Source of the DNA: CAZFBR01 sp035353495 [NCBI: uncultured bacterium]
GTDB taxonomy: Bacteria; DAOPZR01
DNA length: 5,265 nucleotides
Assembly (NCBI GenBank): GCA_964517215.1
Contig: CAZFBR010000230.1
Coordinates: 1 to 5,265 of the forward strand
Direction of reading: 5' to 3'
The translations under genes were made by a program, and so were the position numbers. A model generated the notes under the pieces. That model was not told the DNA's origin and made no database searches. It saw nothing but the letters and a program-made list of their open reading frames with translations. Below, one piece after another: positions 1-5,265 of this stretch. Each line of letters starts with the position of its first letter. The stretch's first letter is position 1.

Positions 1-2155
1 CCCGATAGGTGATGATGATCGCCTGCGAGGCCGACGCCAGGTTGAGGTCGCTCTCGGTGACATTGCCGGTGGCCGCATGGATCCAGTTCAGCGCCACTTC
101 CTTGTGCTCGAACTTGACCAGCAGGTCGCGGATGGCGCCCAGGCTGCCGTCCACATCCGCCTTGAGCATGAGATTGAGCGTCTTCAGCGAGCCGTCCTTG
201 ATCTGCTGCTGCAGGTCGACCAGCGACATTCCCTTCTGCGCCCGCTGGTCCGCCTCACCCTTCAGCTCCTGCCGGCGGGCCGCCATTTCGCGCGCCTCGC
301 GGTCGTTGGCCACCGCCAGGAACAGGTCGCCCGCCGCCGGAACGCCGCTCATGCCGGTGATCACCACCGGGGTCGCCGGTCCGGCCTTGGCCACCTTCTG
401 GCCGAGATCGTCGGTCATCGTGCGCACGCGGCCGCTGTGGGTGCCGGTGACAAACGCCTGCCCCGGGCGCAGGGTTCCCTTCTGCACCATGATCGTCGCC
501 ATGGCACCCTGCTGCGGGTCAAGCCGCGATTCCAGCACCGTGCCCACCGCACTGCAGGTGGGATCGGCCTTGAGCTCCATCATCTCCGTCTGCAGCAAAA
601 TGGCTTCCAGGAGCTGGTCGATGCCGGTTTTCATCTTTGCCGACACTTCGCAGAAAATGGTCTTGCCGCCCCATTGTTCGGAAATCAGTTCGTATTCCGC
701 CAGCTGCTGGCGCACCCGGTCAAGGTTCGCCGTGGGCAGGTCGACCTTGTTGACCGCGACGATGATCGGCACCCGCGCCTGTTTGGCGTGGTTGATGGCC
801 TCGATGGTCTGCGGCTTGATGCCGTCGTCCGCCGCCACCACCAGCACCACAATGTCCGTCACTTCCGCCCCGCGCGCGCGCATGGCGCTGAACGCCTCGT
901 GGCCGGGCGTGTCGAGGAAAGCGACTTCGCCGCGGGCCGTCTTCACCTTGTAGGCGCCGATATGCTGCGTGATGCCGCCGCTCTCACCCGCCACCACGTT
1001 GGTGCTGCGGATCGCGTCGAGCAGCATGGTCTTGCCGTGATCGACATGTCCCATGATGGTGACGATGGGCGCGCGCGGCTGCAGGTTCTTCTCCACCGCC
1101 GGCTTGCTGAGGATGGCTTTCTTCTCCTCCTCGAACAGGTTCATCACTTCGACTTTCCAGCCGAATTCGTCCGCCACCGTCGCCGCGCTGTCCGCGTTGA
1201 TCCGCTGGTTGCGCGTGACCATGACCCCGAGCCCGATCAGCATCTGAATGACGTTGTTGACCGGGACCTGCATCTTTTCCGCCAGGTCGTTGACCACGAT
1301 CGGATCGGTGATCTTGATCGTCCCCTTCCATTCCTTCACCGCGCCCGCCGCGCCCGGCATCCCCAGTTCATCCGGGGGCGGGGCCAGCTTGCGCTCGTTC
1401 TCCAGCTCCTGTTTGGCCTTCTGCCGCGCCTTGGCCCGCGCCTTGCGGTCCAGCGGGCGCCGGGGCGCCATGCGCGGTTTCTTGTCCGCCGTCGGAGCCG
1501 CCGGCGCCGGACCGGACCGCCCCGCTCCCGGCCGACCGCCCGGCCGCTGGCCGCCGGGACCGCTGCCCGGGGCACCCGGCCGCTGGCCGTACCCGCCCGG
1601 CCGTGCGCCGCCGGGGCTGCTGCCCGGGCGCTGCCAGCCGCCCGTCGTGCCCGGCCGCTGGCCGTACCCGCCGCTTGGACGCTGCTGGCCGGCATAGCCG
1701 CCGGACGGCCGCCGGTCATCGCGCCGCGGCGCGCCGCTGTTGAACCCTTCACGCCGGGTCATGGCCGGTGCGCTGCGCGAATCCGACCGCAGCGGCAGCT
1801 GGCCGGGCGCGGTGCCGCGGTCTTCCGCCGGGGCCGGCTTTTCCACCGGCTTGGGCGGCGGCACCGGCTCCGGTTCCGGCTCGGGCTCCGGTTCCACCAC
1901 GACCGCTTTGGGCGGCTCGGGCTCCGGCGGCTTTTCCTTCTGCCGCTTGCGCTCGGCCAGCAGGGCGCGAACCGCGTCCGCCGTCTCCTTGCCCAGGTCG
2001 CCGCGGATGATCGCCCGCCGCAGCTCCTTCTCCTCGTCGGGGTACAGGGTGTGGAAATGGCTCTTCGCCGCCACGCCCCGCGCCTTCAGCCAGGCCTGGA
2101 TATCCTTGAACTTGACCTTTTTGTCGAGTTCATTGATGAGTTCAAAACATTTCAT
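1..2155 (-). CDS. infB: Translation initiation factor IF-2, 3' end cut by window edge
   Basis: IF2 is the GTPase that brings initiator fMet-tRNA to the 30S subunit and promotes 50S joining in the cytoplasm. About 718 codons are visible from the ATG at 2155. Domains in order: a small N-terminal IF2_N-type domain (residues 1-50, [13 protein letters not shown]); an acidic/proline linker with five EP pairs (88-97); a Gly/Arg/Pro-rich linker (about 133-220); a basic segment (223-256); a second IF2_N domain (about 276-336); then the G domain with G1 GHVDHGKT (369-376), GGITQHIG (393-400), G3 DTPGHEAF (415-422), G4 NKVD (469-472) and a G5-like SAK. Domain II follows with SGVPAAGD, then the start of domain III ([15 protein letters not shown]). 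By comparison with E. coli IF2, roughly the last 170 residues lie outside. The start is supported by a GGAG seven bases upstream and by the opening IF2_N sequence. M377 directly after GKT, where Ser or Thr is common, is a minor oddity. It lies 22 bases after nusA, so co-transcription is likely. Confidence 0.98.
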   Translation of the reverse strand, partial: MKCFELINELDKKVKFKDIQAWLKARGVAAKSHFHTLYPDEEKELRRAIIRGDLGKETADAVRALLAERKRQKEKPPEPEPPKAVVVEPEPEPEPEPVPPPKPVEKPAPAEDRGTAPGQLPLRSDSRSAPAMTRREGFNSGAPRRDDRRPSGGYAGQQRPSGGYGQRPGTTGGWQRPGSSPGGARPGGYGQRPGAPGSGPGGQRPGGRPGAGRSGPAPAAPTADKKPRMAPRRPLDRKARAKARQKAKQELENERKLAPPPDELGMPGAAGAVKEWKGTIKITDPIVVNDLAEKMQVPVNNVIQMLIGLGVMVTRNQRINADSAATVADEFGWKVEVMNLFEEEKKAILSKPAVEKNLQPRAPIVTIMGHVDHGKTMLLDAIRSTNVVAGESGGITQHIGAYKVKTARGEVAFLDTPGHEAFSAMRARGAEVTDIVVLVVAADDGIKPQTIEAINHAKQARVPIIVAVNKVDLPTANLDRVRQQLAEYELISEQWGGKTIFCEVSAKMKTGIDQLLEAILLQTEMMELKADPTCSAVGTVLESRLDPQQGAMATIMVQKGTLRPGQAFVTGTHSGRVRTMTDDLGQKVAKAGPATPVVITGMSGVPAAGDLFLAVANDREAREMAARRQELKGEADQRAQKGMSLVDLQQQIKDGSLKTLNLMLKADVDGSLGAIRDLLVKFEHKEVALNWIHAATGNVTESDLNLASASQAIIITYR
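1575..1672 (-). repeat. 23-bp direct repeat in the infB linker
   Basis: An exact 23-bp direct repeat occupies 1575-1597 and 1650-1672, offset by 75 bases (25 codons), so the reading frame is kept. On the coding strand each copy encodes GGYGQRPG. Related units ([23 protein letters not shown]) surround them, giving IF2 a disordered Gly/Arg/Pro/Gln/Tyr tract at about residues 150-213. The repeats are in frame and probably arose by duplication within the gene. Confidence 0.85.
1866..1895 (-). repeat. Tandem EP-encoding repeat in infB
   Basis: The 12-base unit ggctccggttcc (plus strand) occurs at 1866-1877 and again at 1884-1895, an 18-base period. On the coding strand it encodes the alternating Glu-Pro run at IF2 residues 88-97. 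Such EP runs usually form stiff extended linkers, here joining the N-terminal IF2_N domain to the rest of the protein. Confidence 0.75.
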
Positions 2156-2162
2156 TCGTGCG

Positions 2163-2166
2163 CTCC
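2163..2166 (-). promoter_or_regulatory. infB ribosome-binding site
   Basis: GGAG (minus strand) lies seven bases before the ATG at 2155, inside the 22-base nusA-infB gap. It fixes the infB start: another ATG at 2150 is in a different frame and gives no IF2 sequence. Confidence 0.8.
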
Positions 2167-2177
2167 CGTCCCCGCTG

Positions 2178-3470
2178 CTAATCCTTCAACGCGGCCAGAG
2201 CCGCCATGATTTTTTCCGCCGTCTTTTCGCCGATGCCGGGCACCGCGCAGATCTCCGCGAGCGTCGCCTGGCGCAACCGTTCGATCGAGCCGAGCCCCGC
2301 CGCGCGCAGGTTCTCCGCCATCTTGGGGCCGACCCCCTTGAGGTGGGTCACATCGCGCAGTTCCCCTTCCTCGACCGCCGAGGGGGCGAACAGCTTCTGC
2401 GCTTCGATGCGCGCCGCTGTCTCCGCCTTCGCCTGGTACTCCGATTCCTTGGCGATGTCGATCTTCCAGCCGGTCAGCCGCGCCGCCAGCCGCGCGTTCT
2501 GTCCGCGCTTGCCGATGGCCAGCGACAGCTGGTCGTCCGCCACCAGCACCCGCGCCACCCGCTCCGGCTCCTCCTCGAGCATCACCCGCTTGATCTTGGC
2601 GGGCGACAGCGAATTCATGATGAACCGGGACGGCTCGTTGTCCCAGATGACGATGTCGATCTTTTCGCCGCCCAGTTCGCGAACAATCGCCTGGATGCGC
2701 GAGCTGCGCGCGCCGACGCAGGCCCCCAGCGGATCGACCGCCGGGGCGTTGGACATGACCGCGATTTTCGTCCGCTGCCCGGGTTCCCGCGCAATCGCCT
2801 TGATCTCGACGATTTTGTCAAACACCTCGGGGACCTCAAGCTCGAACAGCTTGCGCACCAGCGCATTGTTGGCGCGCGAAACCAGCACCCGCGGCCCGCG
2901 CTGCGACTGCTTCACGTCGGCGATAAACACCTTGATGCGGTCGCCCACGGCGTAGACCTCGCCCTGGCTCTGTTCCCGCCGGGGCAGCAGCGCCTCGAGT
3001 TTGCCGATGTTGATAAAGACATTGTCGCCGGCGGTGCGCTGCACCACCCCGTTGACCATTTCGCCCTTCTTTGCCTCATATTCGTCGTAGAGCAGGTTGC
3101 GCTCCGCCTCGCGCATCCGCTGCAGCACCACCTGCATCGCCGTCTGCGCTGCGATCCGCCCGAAGTCGTCAATGCTGACTTCCGTCGTCACCGTGCCGCC
3201 CAGTTCCGCCGTCGGGTTCAACGCCTGCGCGTCCGCCAGCGAAATCTCATCAAGCGGGTCGTAAACCTGCTCGATCACCGTCTTGTGCGCGTACATGCGG
3301 ATCCGTCCGTTGCGCAGGTCGAGGTGGGCCTCGACGTCGTAATCCGCCCCGTAATGTTTGCGGTAGGCGGAGACCAGCGCCGCTTCGATCGCCTCGCGCA
3401 TCACATCGCGCGGGATTCCCTTCTCGTTCTCGATCTCCTCGAGCGCCGCGATCAGGTGTTTCGTCGTCAT
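2178..3470 (-). CDS. nusA: Transcription termination/antitermination factor NusA
   Basis: NusA binds RNA polymerase and nascent RNA, and modulates pausing, intrinsic termination and antitermination. The protein is 430 residues. Domains: N-terminal RNAP-binding domain (1-130), S1 (about 136-200, GEMVNGVVQR to VLVSRA), KH1 (about 204-280), KH2 (about 283-345, with intact GKRG at 320-323) and a C-terminal helix-hairpin-helix segment (376-428, with GVGPKMAENL and VPGIGEKTAEKI). KH1 reads CVGARSSRI where E. coli NusA has CVGMRGARV, so the second glycine of GxxG is Ser256. The length is shorter than E. coli NusA, which carries two acidic repeats. I chose the ATG at 3470, not the upstream in-frame ATG at 3509, because it gives the family-typical N-terminus and forms an ATGA overlap with the rimP stop, implying translational coupling. 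AAAGGA about 11 bases upstream is a modest ribosome-binding site. infB follows closely. Confidence 0.98.
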   Translation of the reverse strand: MTTKHLIAALEEIENEKGIPRDVMREAIEAALVSAYRKHYGADYDVEAHLDLRNGRIRMYAHKTVIEQVYDPLDEISLADAQALNPTAELGGTVTTEVSIDDFGRIAAQTAMQVVLQRMREAERNLLYDEYEAKKGEMVNGVVQRTAGDNVFINIGKLEALLPRREQSQGEVYAVGDRIKVFIADVKQSQRGPRVLVSRANNALVRKLFELEVPEVFDKIVEIKAIAREPGQRTKIAVMSNAPAVDPLGACVGARSSRIQAIVRELGGEKIDIVIWDNEPSRFIMNSLSPAKIKRVMLEEEPERVARVLVADDQLSLAIGKRGQNARLAARLTGWKIDIAKESEYQAKAETAARIEAQKLFAPSAVEEGELRDVTHLKGVGPKMAENLRAAGLGSIERLRQATLAEICAVPGIGEKTAEKIMAALAALKD

Positions 3471-3952
3471 CGTTTCTTCGGTCCTTTCTTCGTGCCGCTG
3501 GCCGGCCACAGCTGCGGGTCGAGCCGCGCCGTGGTCACCATCGTCCAGGGCAGCACCGCCGTGCCGCCCGCCGTCGTCAGGGTTAGCGCCAGCGCATCCA
3601 CCGCCGCCAGCGTGCCCGCATGCTCCAGCTGGTCCGCCACCGGCTGCCGGGTATATACCTTCACCGTACGTCCCACCGCCGCCGCCGCATCCGCCGGCCC
3701 CTTCAGCTTGCGGTCCAGGCCGGGCGACGAGACCTCGAGCGTGTAGTCAAGCTCGGGATGGTTCAGCAGCAGCCGGTCGTTCAACCGCCGGCTGACCTGC
3801 GCGCAGTCATCGACCGTGATCCCCCCCTGCTTGTCGAGGAACACCTGCAGCAGCACGCCCCCGCCGTGCGGGCGCACCTCAACCTCGACCGGCACGATCC
3901 CCAGTTCCGCCAGGATCGGCTGCAGCAGTTCCCGCAGTTGCACACCGTCCAC
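3467..3952 (-). CDS. rimP: Ribosome maturation factor RimP
   Basis: RimP binds free 30S subunits and assists late maturation of the small subunit. The chosen product has 161 residues. The family signatures are visible: ITVDDC (45-50), the N-terminal domain motif LEVSSPGLDR (72-81), and a C-terminal SH3-like portion ending near TMVTTARLDP (137-146), followed by a basic tail GTKKGPKKR. No ATG fits. In-frame GTG codons lie at 3991, 3958 and 3952. The one at 3952 has a GGAG (3963-3960) at a seven-base spacing, whereas 3958 would be only one base from it and 3991 lies inside a leader hairpin, so 3952 is preferred. The stop overlaps the nusA ATG as ATGA. It is the first gene of the rimP-nusA-infB operon, downstream of a strong promoter and a possible attenuator. 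Confidence 0.93.
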   Translation of the reverse strand: MDGVQLRELLQPILAELGIVPVEVEVRPHGGGVLLQVFLDKQGGITVDDCAQVSRRLNDRLLLNHPELDYTLEVSSPGLDRKLKGPADAAAAVGRTVKVYTRQPVADQLEHAGTLAAVDALALTLTTAGGTAVLPWTMVTTARLDPQLWPASGTKKGPKKR

Positions 3953-3959
3953 GCTCACG

Positions 3960-3963
3960 CTCC
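3960..3963 (-). promoter_or_regulatory. rimP ribosome-binding site
   Basis: GGAG on the minus strand lies seven bases before the GTG at 3952 and only one base before the GTG at 3958, so it favours 3952 as the rimP start. It is immediately downstream of the leader hairpin and T-tract, and could be affected by how the leader folds. Confidence 0.65.
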
Positions 3964-3966
3964 AAC

Positions 3967-3993
3967 AAAAAAGAGTGGTCAACTGCCCCACTC
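3967..3993 (-). terminator. Terminator-like hairpin in the rimP leader (candidate attenuator)
   Basis: On the minus strand GAGTGG (3993-3988) pairs with CCACTC (3978-3973) around a nine-base loop, followed at once by six T (3972-3967). This is the layout of an intrinsic terminator, placed between the predicted start of transcription and the rimP Shine-Dalgarno. The stem is only 6 bp with four G-C pairs, so termination would be partial. A leader AACTG at about 4014-4010 could pair with CAGTT in the loop as an alternative fold. The family context is suggestive because NusA itself influences hairpin-dependent termination, but regulation is inferred. Confidence 0.55.
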
Positions 3994-4025
3994 GTCCCCG
4001 GCCCCTGCCAGTTCTTAGTGTAAGC

Positions 4026-4054
4026 TTTATAACTTATATTGTACCCTCTGTCAA
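4026..4054 (-). promoter_or_regulatory. Sigma70-type promoter of the rimP-nusA-infB operon
   Basis: On the minus strand a perfect -35 box TTGACA (4054-4049) is followed by a 17-base spacer and TATAAA (4031-4026), one base from the consensus -10. Transcription should start near 4021-4018, giving a leader of about 65 bases before the rimP GTG at 3952. The -35 box lies 17 bases from the left inverted repeat of the transposase element, so the element sits directly upstream without breaking the core promoter. Confidence 0.85.
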
Positions 4055-4071
4055 CCGCACCAAATACAAAT

Positions 4072-4095
4072 GGGGACGGACCATAACATATTAAC
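4072..4095 (+). repeat. Left inverted repeat of the RAYT element
   Basis: These 24 bases, beginning ggggacgga at the outer end and finishing tattaac inward, match the reverse complement of 4962-4985 at 22 positions. The mismatches fall at 4081 and 4088. The inner end contains the transposase stop codon (4093-4091 on the minus strand). Confidence 0.88.
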
Positions 4096-4939
4096 TTTTG
4101 CGATTGGCAGCAAGAAAAACCGCAGTTGCGGTTCTTCCCAACAGCCTGCCGATCGCCGACGGCGGATATTGTTCACGATACAATATCGCCATAATCGCCT
4201 GTCGCGTTCCCGAAATGTTCCGCTTGCGCGTGCCATCCTGCAAGGCGCGTAGCGTAACTCCCATACTTTCAGCAAGTTCCGCTGCACGTGCCAATAAATC
4301 CGGTTTTCCCCGACGCTCAATGCCGACGTTACGACTGCGGCTCCTCCGCTCGATATCCCGCAAGTCGCTTTTTGTGCCGATATAATTGTCAAAATAGGGC
4401 GATTCAGCAATGTCGGTGGCCATCAGCAGTTCATAGCGGCGTTTGCCTGCGACACCGTCATAACCGGGAACGAACCGAAACAAGTCCGGCGCGGCAAATT
4501 TTCCCTGCCGGTACGCCGCGTCAGTCGACCATCGGTATTCCATCGCCGATACGCACATCTTGGCACGAACCGGATTATTGTGAATATAGCCCACGAGCGT
4601 ATCCAGATATTCCTGCTTCAGTACCAAACACGATTTGAACCGGTTCTGGAATACATAGCCGGTCCGAGCGTATTTCTTGTTGAAATACTGGCCGTATTTT
4701 CCATGCGCGTCATGAAAAATCCGGCCCAGCGTCTTCTGCCGGCGATTGACCAGCAGATGGACGTGGTTTGGCATCAGGCAATAGCCCCCAAGCACCGCCT
4801 GCCCCGCCAGCGCCTCCGTACTGTACCGCAGGTATGTCCGATAATCCTGAGCATCAAAGAATATGGTTTTCCGGTTATGCCCGCGCGCAATGATGTGATA
4901 CCACATCTCCGGCAAATCGATTCGGGCAGTACGCGGCAT
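4091..4939 (-). CDS. REP-associated tyrosine transposase (RAYT, Y1/HUH) with DnaA-like C-terminal HTH
   Basis: The 282-residue protein is a member of the IS200-like Y1 transposase family, which cut and rejoin single-stranded DNA through a 5'-phosphotyrosine. Visible marks are the RAYT-type N-terminus PRTARIDLPEMWYHIIARG, the HUH metal-binding motif in LMPNHVHLLV (H59-V60-H61), and the segment EYLDTLVGYIHNNPVRA (110-126), which should hold the catalytic tyrosine (Y111 or Y118; family position suggests the first). Residues about 243-281 (SGTRQAIMAILYREQYPP, then SAIGRLLGRTATAVFLAANRK) resemble DnaA domain IV, a helix-turn-helix that binds double-stranded DNA. The ATG at 4939 has a strong GGAGG nine bases upstream. 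The reading frame is intact with catalytic motifs present, so it may be active. I see no convincing promoter; it could be read through from phosphoketolase. The DnaA-like assignment is by eye. Confidence 0.92.
   Translation of the reverse strand: MPRTARIDLPEMWYHIIARGHNRKTIFFDAQDYRTYLRYSTEALAGQAVLGGYCLMPNHVHLLVNRRQKTLGRIFHDAHGKYGQYFNKKYARTGYVFQNRFKSCLVLKQEYLDTLVGYIHNNPVRAKMCVSAMEYRWSTDAAYRQGKFAAPDLFRFVPGYDGVAGKRRYELLMATDIAESPYFDNYIGTKSDLRDIERRSRSRNVGIERRGKPDLLARAAELAESMGVTLRALQDGTRKRNISGTRQAIMAILYREQYPPSAIGRLLGRTATAVFLAANRKS
4115..4133 (-). terminator. Terminator-like hairpin inside the 3' end of the transposase gene
   Basis: On the minus strand AACCGC, loop AACT, GCGGTT (4133-4118) is followed by three more T, so the stem end and tail make a run of five T. 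It overlaps codons of the DnaA-like helix, close to the stop. It could end transposase transcripts before the rimP promoter, but coding constraint alone may explain it. Confidence 0.3.
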
Positions 4940-4948
4940 GGAACCCCT

Positions 4949-4953
4949 CCTCC
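4949..4953 (-). promoter_or_regulatory. Transposase ribosome-binding site
   Basis: GGAGG within the purine run GGAGGAGGGG (4953-4944, minus strand) sits nine bases before the ATG at 4939, between the right inverted repeat and the gene. It supports this start codon and efficient translation if the gene is transcribed. Confidence 0.7.
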
Positions 4954-4961
4954 AATCAAAT

Positions 4962-4985
4962 GTTAATAAGTTATGCTCCGTCCCC
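4962..4985 (-). repeat. Right inverted repeat of the RAYT element
   Basis: This is the inverted partner of 4072-4095, with 22 of 24 positions matching and the outer end reading tccgtcccc on the plus strand. It lies between the phosphoketolase stop and the transposase ribosome-binding site. The inner part contains the imperfect dyad ataagttat, absent from the left copy. Confidence 0.88.
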
Positions 4986-5005
4986 TTTTCCTGTTGACAG
5001 GGTGA

Positions 5006-5265
5006 TCAGTACGGCCATTTCCAGGTGCGGATCTCAGGCATGTCGATGCCGTGTTCGCGCACGTACTGCTTGTGCTCGATCAGCTTGTCGTGCAGCATGG
5101 TCTTCACCCGCGCGCCCTTCTTCTGCAGCGCGGGGACGCGGTCGATCACGTCGTCAGCGAGATTAAAGCGGTCGAGCTCGTTCATCACCACCATGTCGAA
5201 CGGCGTATTCGTCGTTTTTTTCTTTTTGTAGCCGCGCACGTGCAGGTTGTCGTGGTTCTTCCGCC
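5006..5265 (-). CDS. xfp: Phosphoketolase (xylulose-5-P/fructose-6-P), C-terminal 85 residues only
   Basis: Phosphoketolase is a cytoplasmic thiamine-diphosphate enzyme that splits xylulose 5-phosphate (and often fructose 6-phosphate) with phosphate, giving acetyl phosphate plus glyceraldehyde 3-phosphate (or erythrose 4-phosphate). Only the end of the C-terminal domain is in the window. It carries family hallmarks in order: [55 protein letters not shown] and the terminal RTWKWPY. The enzyme is usually about 800 residues, so nearly 90% lies beyond the right edge, including the ThDP site. The tail is complete and ends normally at TGA (5008-5006), so the adjacent element did not truncate it. 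The local KKKK in [14 protein letters not shown] is more basic than the acidic residues common there. Substrate preference cannot be judged from this part. Confidence 0.93.
   Translation of the reverse strand, partial: RKNHDNLHVRGYKKKKTTNTPFDMVVMNELDRFNLADDVIDRVPALQKKGARVKTMLHDKLIEHKQYVREHGIDMPEIRTWKWPY

Larger units (their letters stand above)
4072..4985 (-). mobile_element. Single-gene RAYT element bounded by 24-bp inverted repeats
   Basis: This 914-bp unit holds one transposase gene between inverted repeats at 4072-4095 and 4962-4985, inserted between the phosphoketolase stop and the rimP promoter. I see no obvious target duplication next to the repeats. Base composition differs from the neighbours: 60-base blocks at 4081, 4561 and 4621 have 43-47% GC and one at 4201 has 62%, against 75% in a nusA block at 2521. 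That supports acquisition from elsewhere. The inverted repeats as true transposon ends are an inference, since Y1 transposases usually act on hairpin ends. Confidence 0.7.

Noticed and set aside
1336-1752. A 138-codon minus-strand frame in the infB linker.
   Set aside because: It is an alternative frame of the Gly/Arg/Pro-rich infB stretch, a low-complexity Arg/Ala product.
77-2209. A 710-codon open frame on the plus strand opposite infB.
   Set aside because: It mirrors the GC-rich codon pattern of infB, is rich in Arg/His/Leu with no recognisable domain, and infB on the minus strand is certain.
3471-3509. The upstream in-frame ATG at 3509 as the NusA start.
   Set aside because: It would add 13 residues (MAGQRHEERTEET) atypical of NusA and overlap rimP by 43 bases; the ATG at 3470 gives the usual N-terminus and an ATGA coupling.
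1740-3746. A 668-codon plus-strand open frame spanning infB, nusA and rimP.
   Set aside because: It crosses three well-supported minus-strand genes, has no family signature, and is an antisense shadow of high-GC codon use.
4988-5001. CCTG-TCAA-CAGG hairpin after the phosphoketolase stop as its terminator.
   Set aside because: The stem is 4 bp and is followed on the coding strand by A residues, not T, so it is not an intrinsic terminator for that gene.
4940-5005. A dedicated promoter for the transposase in or near the right repeat.
   Set aside because: CATAAC could pass as a weak -10 box, but no -35-like sequence sits at a proper distance.
4994-5022. TTGACA on the plus strand as a promoter reading into the phosphoketolase gene.
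   Set aside because: The base positions about 17 downstream (atttcc) do not resemble a -10 box, and no plus-strand gene follows.
5214-5228. A-rich run in the phosphoketolase coding strand (two A runs split by a G) as a programmed frameshift site.
   Set aside because: The frame stays intact with family residues on both sides (HVRGYK and TPFDMV), and the slippery heptamer is not in the required register; it simply encodes lysines.

Overview
The window is a GC-rich bacterial chromosome segment in which every supported gene reads on the minus strand. From high to low coordinates the order is: the 3' end of a phosphoketolase gene (5265-5006), a small single-gene transposon-like element with a REP-associated (Y1/HUH) tyrosine transposase (4072-4985), then the conserved translation/transcription operon rimP (3952-3467), nusA (3470-2178) and infB (2155 running off the left edge).

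The operon starts with a near-consensus sigma70-type promoter (TTGACA, 17-base spacer, TATAAA; 4054-4026). A leader of roughly 65 bases follows, containing a hairpin plus T6 that looks like an intrinsic terminator or attenuator just before the rimP ribosome-binding site. rimP (30S maturation) and nusA (elongation/termination/antitermination) overlap by the 4 bases ATGA. infB (IF2) follows nusA after 22 bases with its own Shine-Dalgarno. This grouping of ribosome assembly, transcription-elongation and translation-initiation factors is a classic bacterial arrangement.

The element sits between phosphoketolase and the rimP promoter. It is flanked by 24-bp inverted repeats matching at 22 positions, and the left copy contains the transposase stop codon. 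Its gene has visibly lower GC than the operon (43-47% in three sampled 60-base blocks, 62% in a fourth, against 75% in a sampled nusA block). Its protein joins an HUH Y1 transposase domain to a C-terminal segment resembling the DnaA DNA-binding domain.

Taxonomy is uncertain. The high GC, the short NusA with one HhH tail, the IF2 with a Gly/Arg/Pro-rich linker and the DnaA-tailed RAYT would fit a member of the PVC group (Verrucomicrobiota/Kiritimatiellota/Lentisphaerota), but this is a low-confidence inference. I see no CRISPR array, tRNA or rRNA, and no clearly new multi-gene system. The most notable points are the TIR-flanked RAYT, the possible rimP leader attenuator, and a NusA whose first KH domain lacks the second glycine of GxxG.
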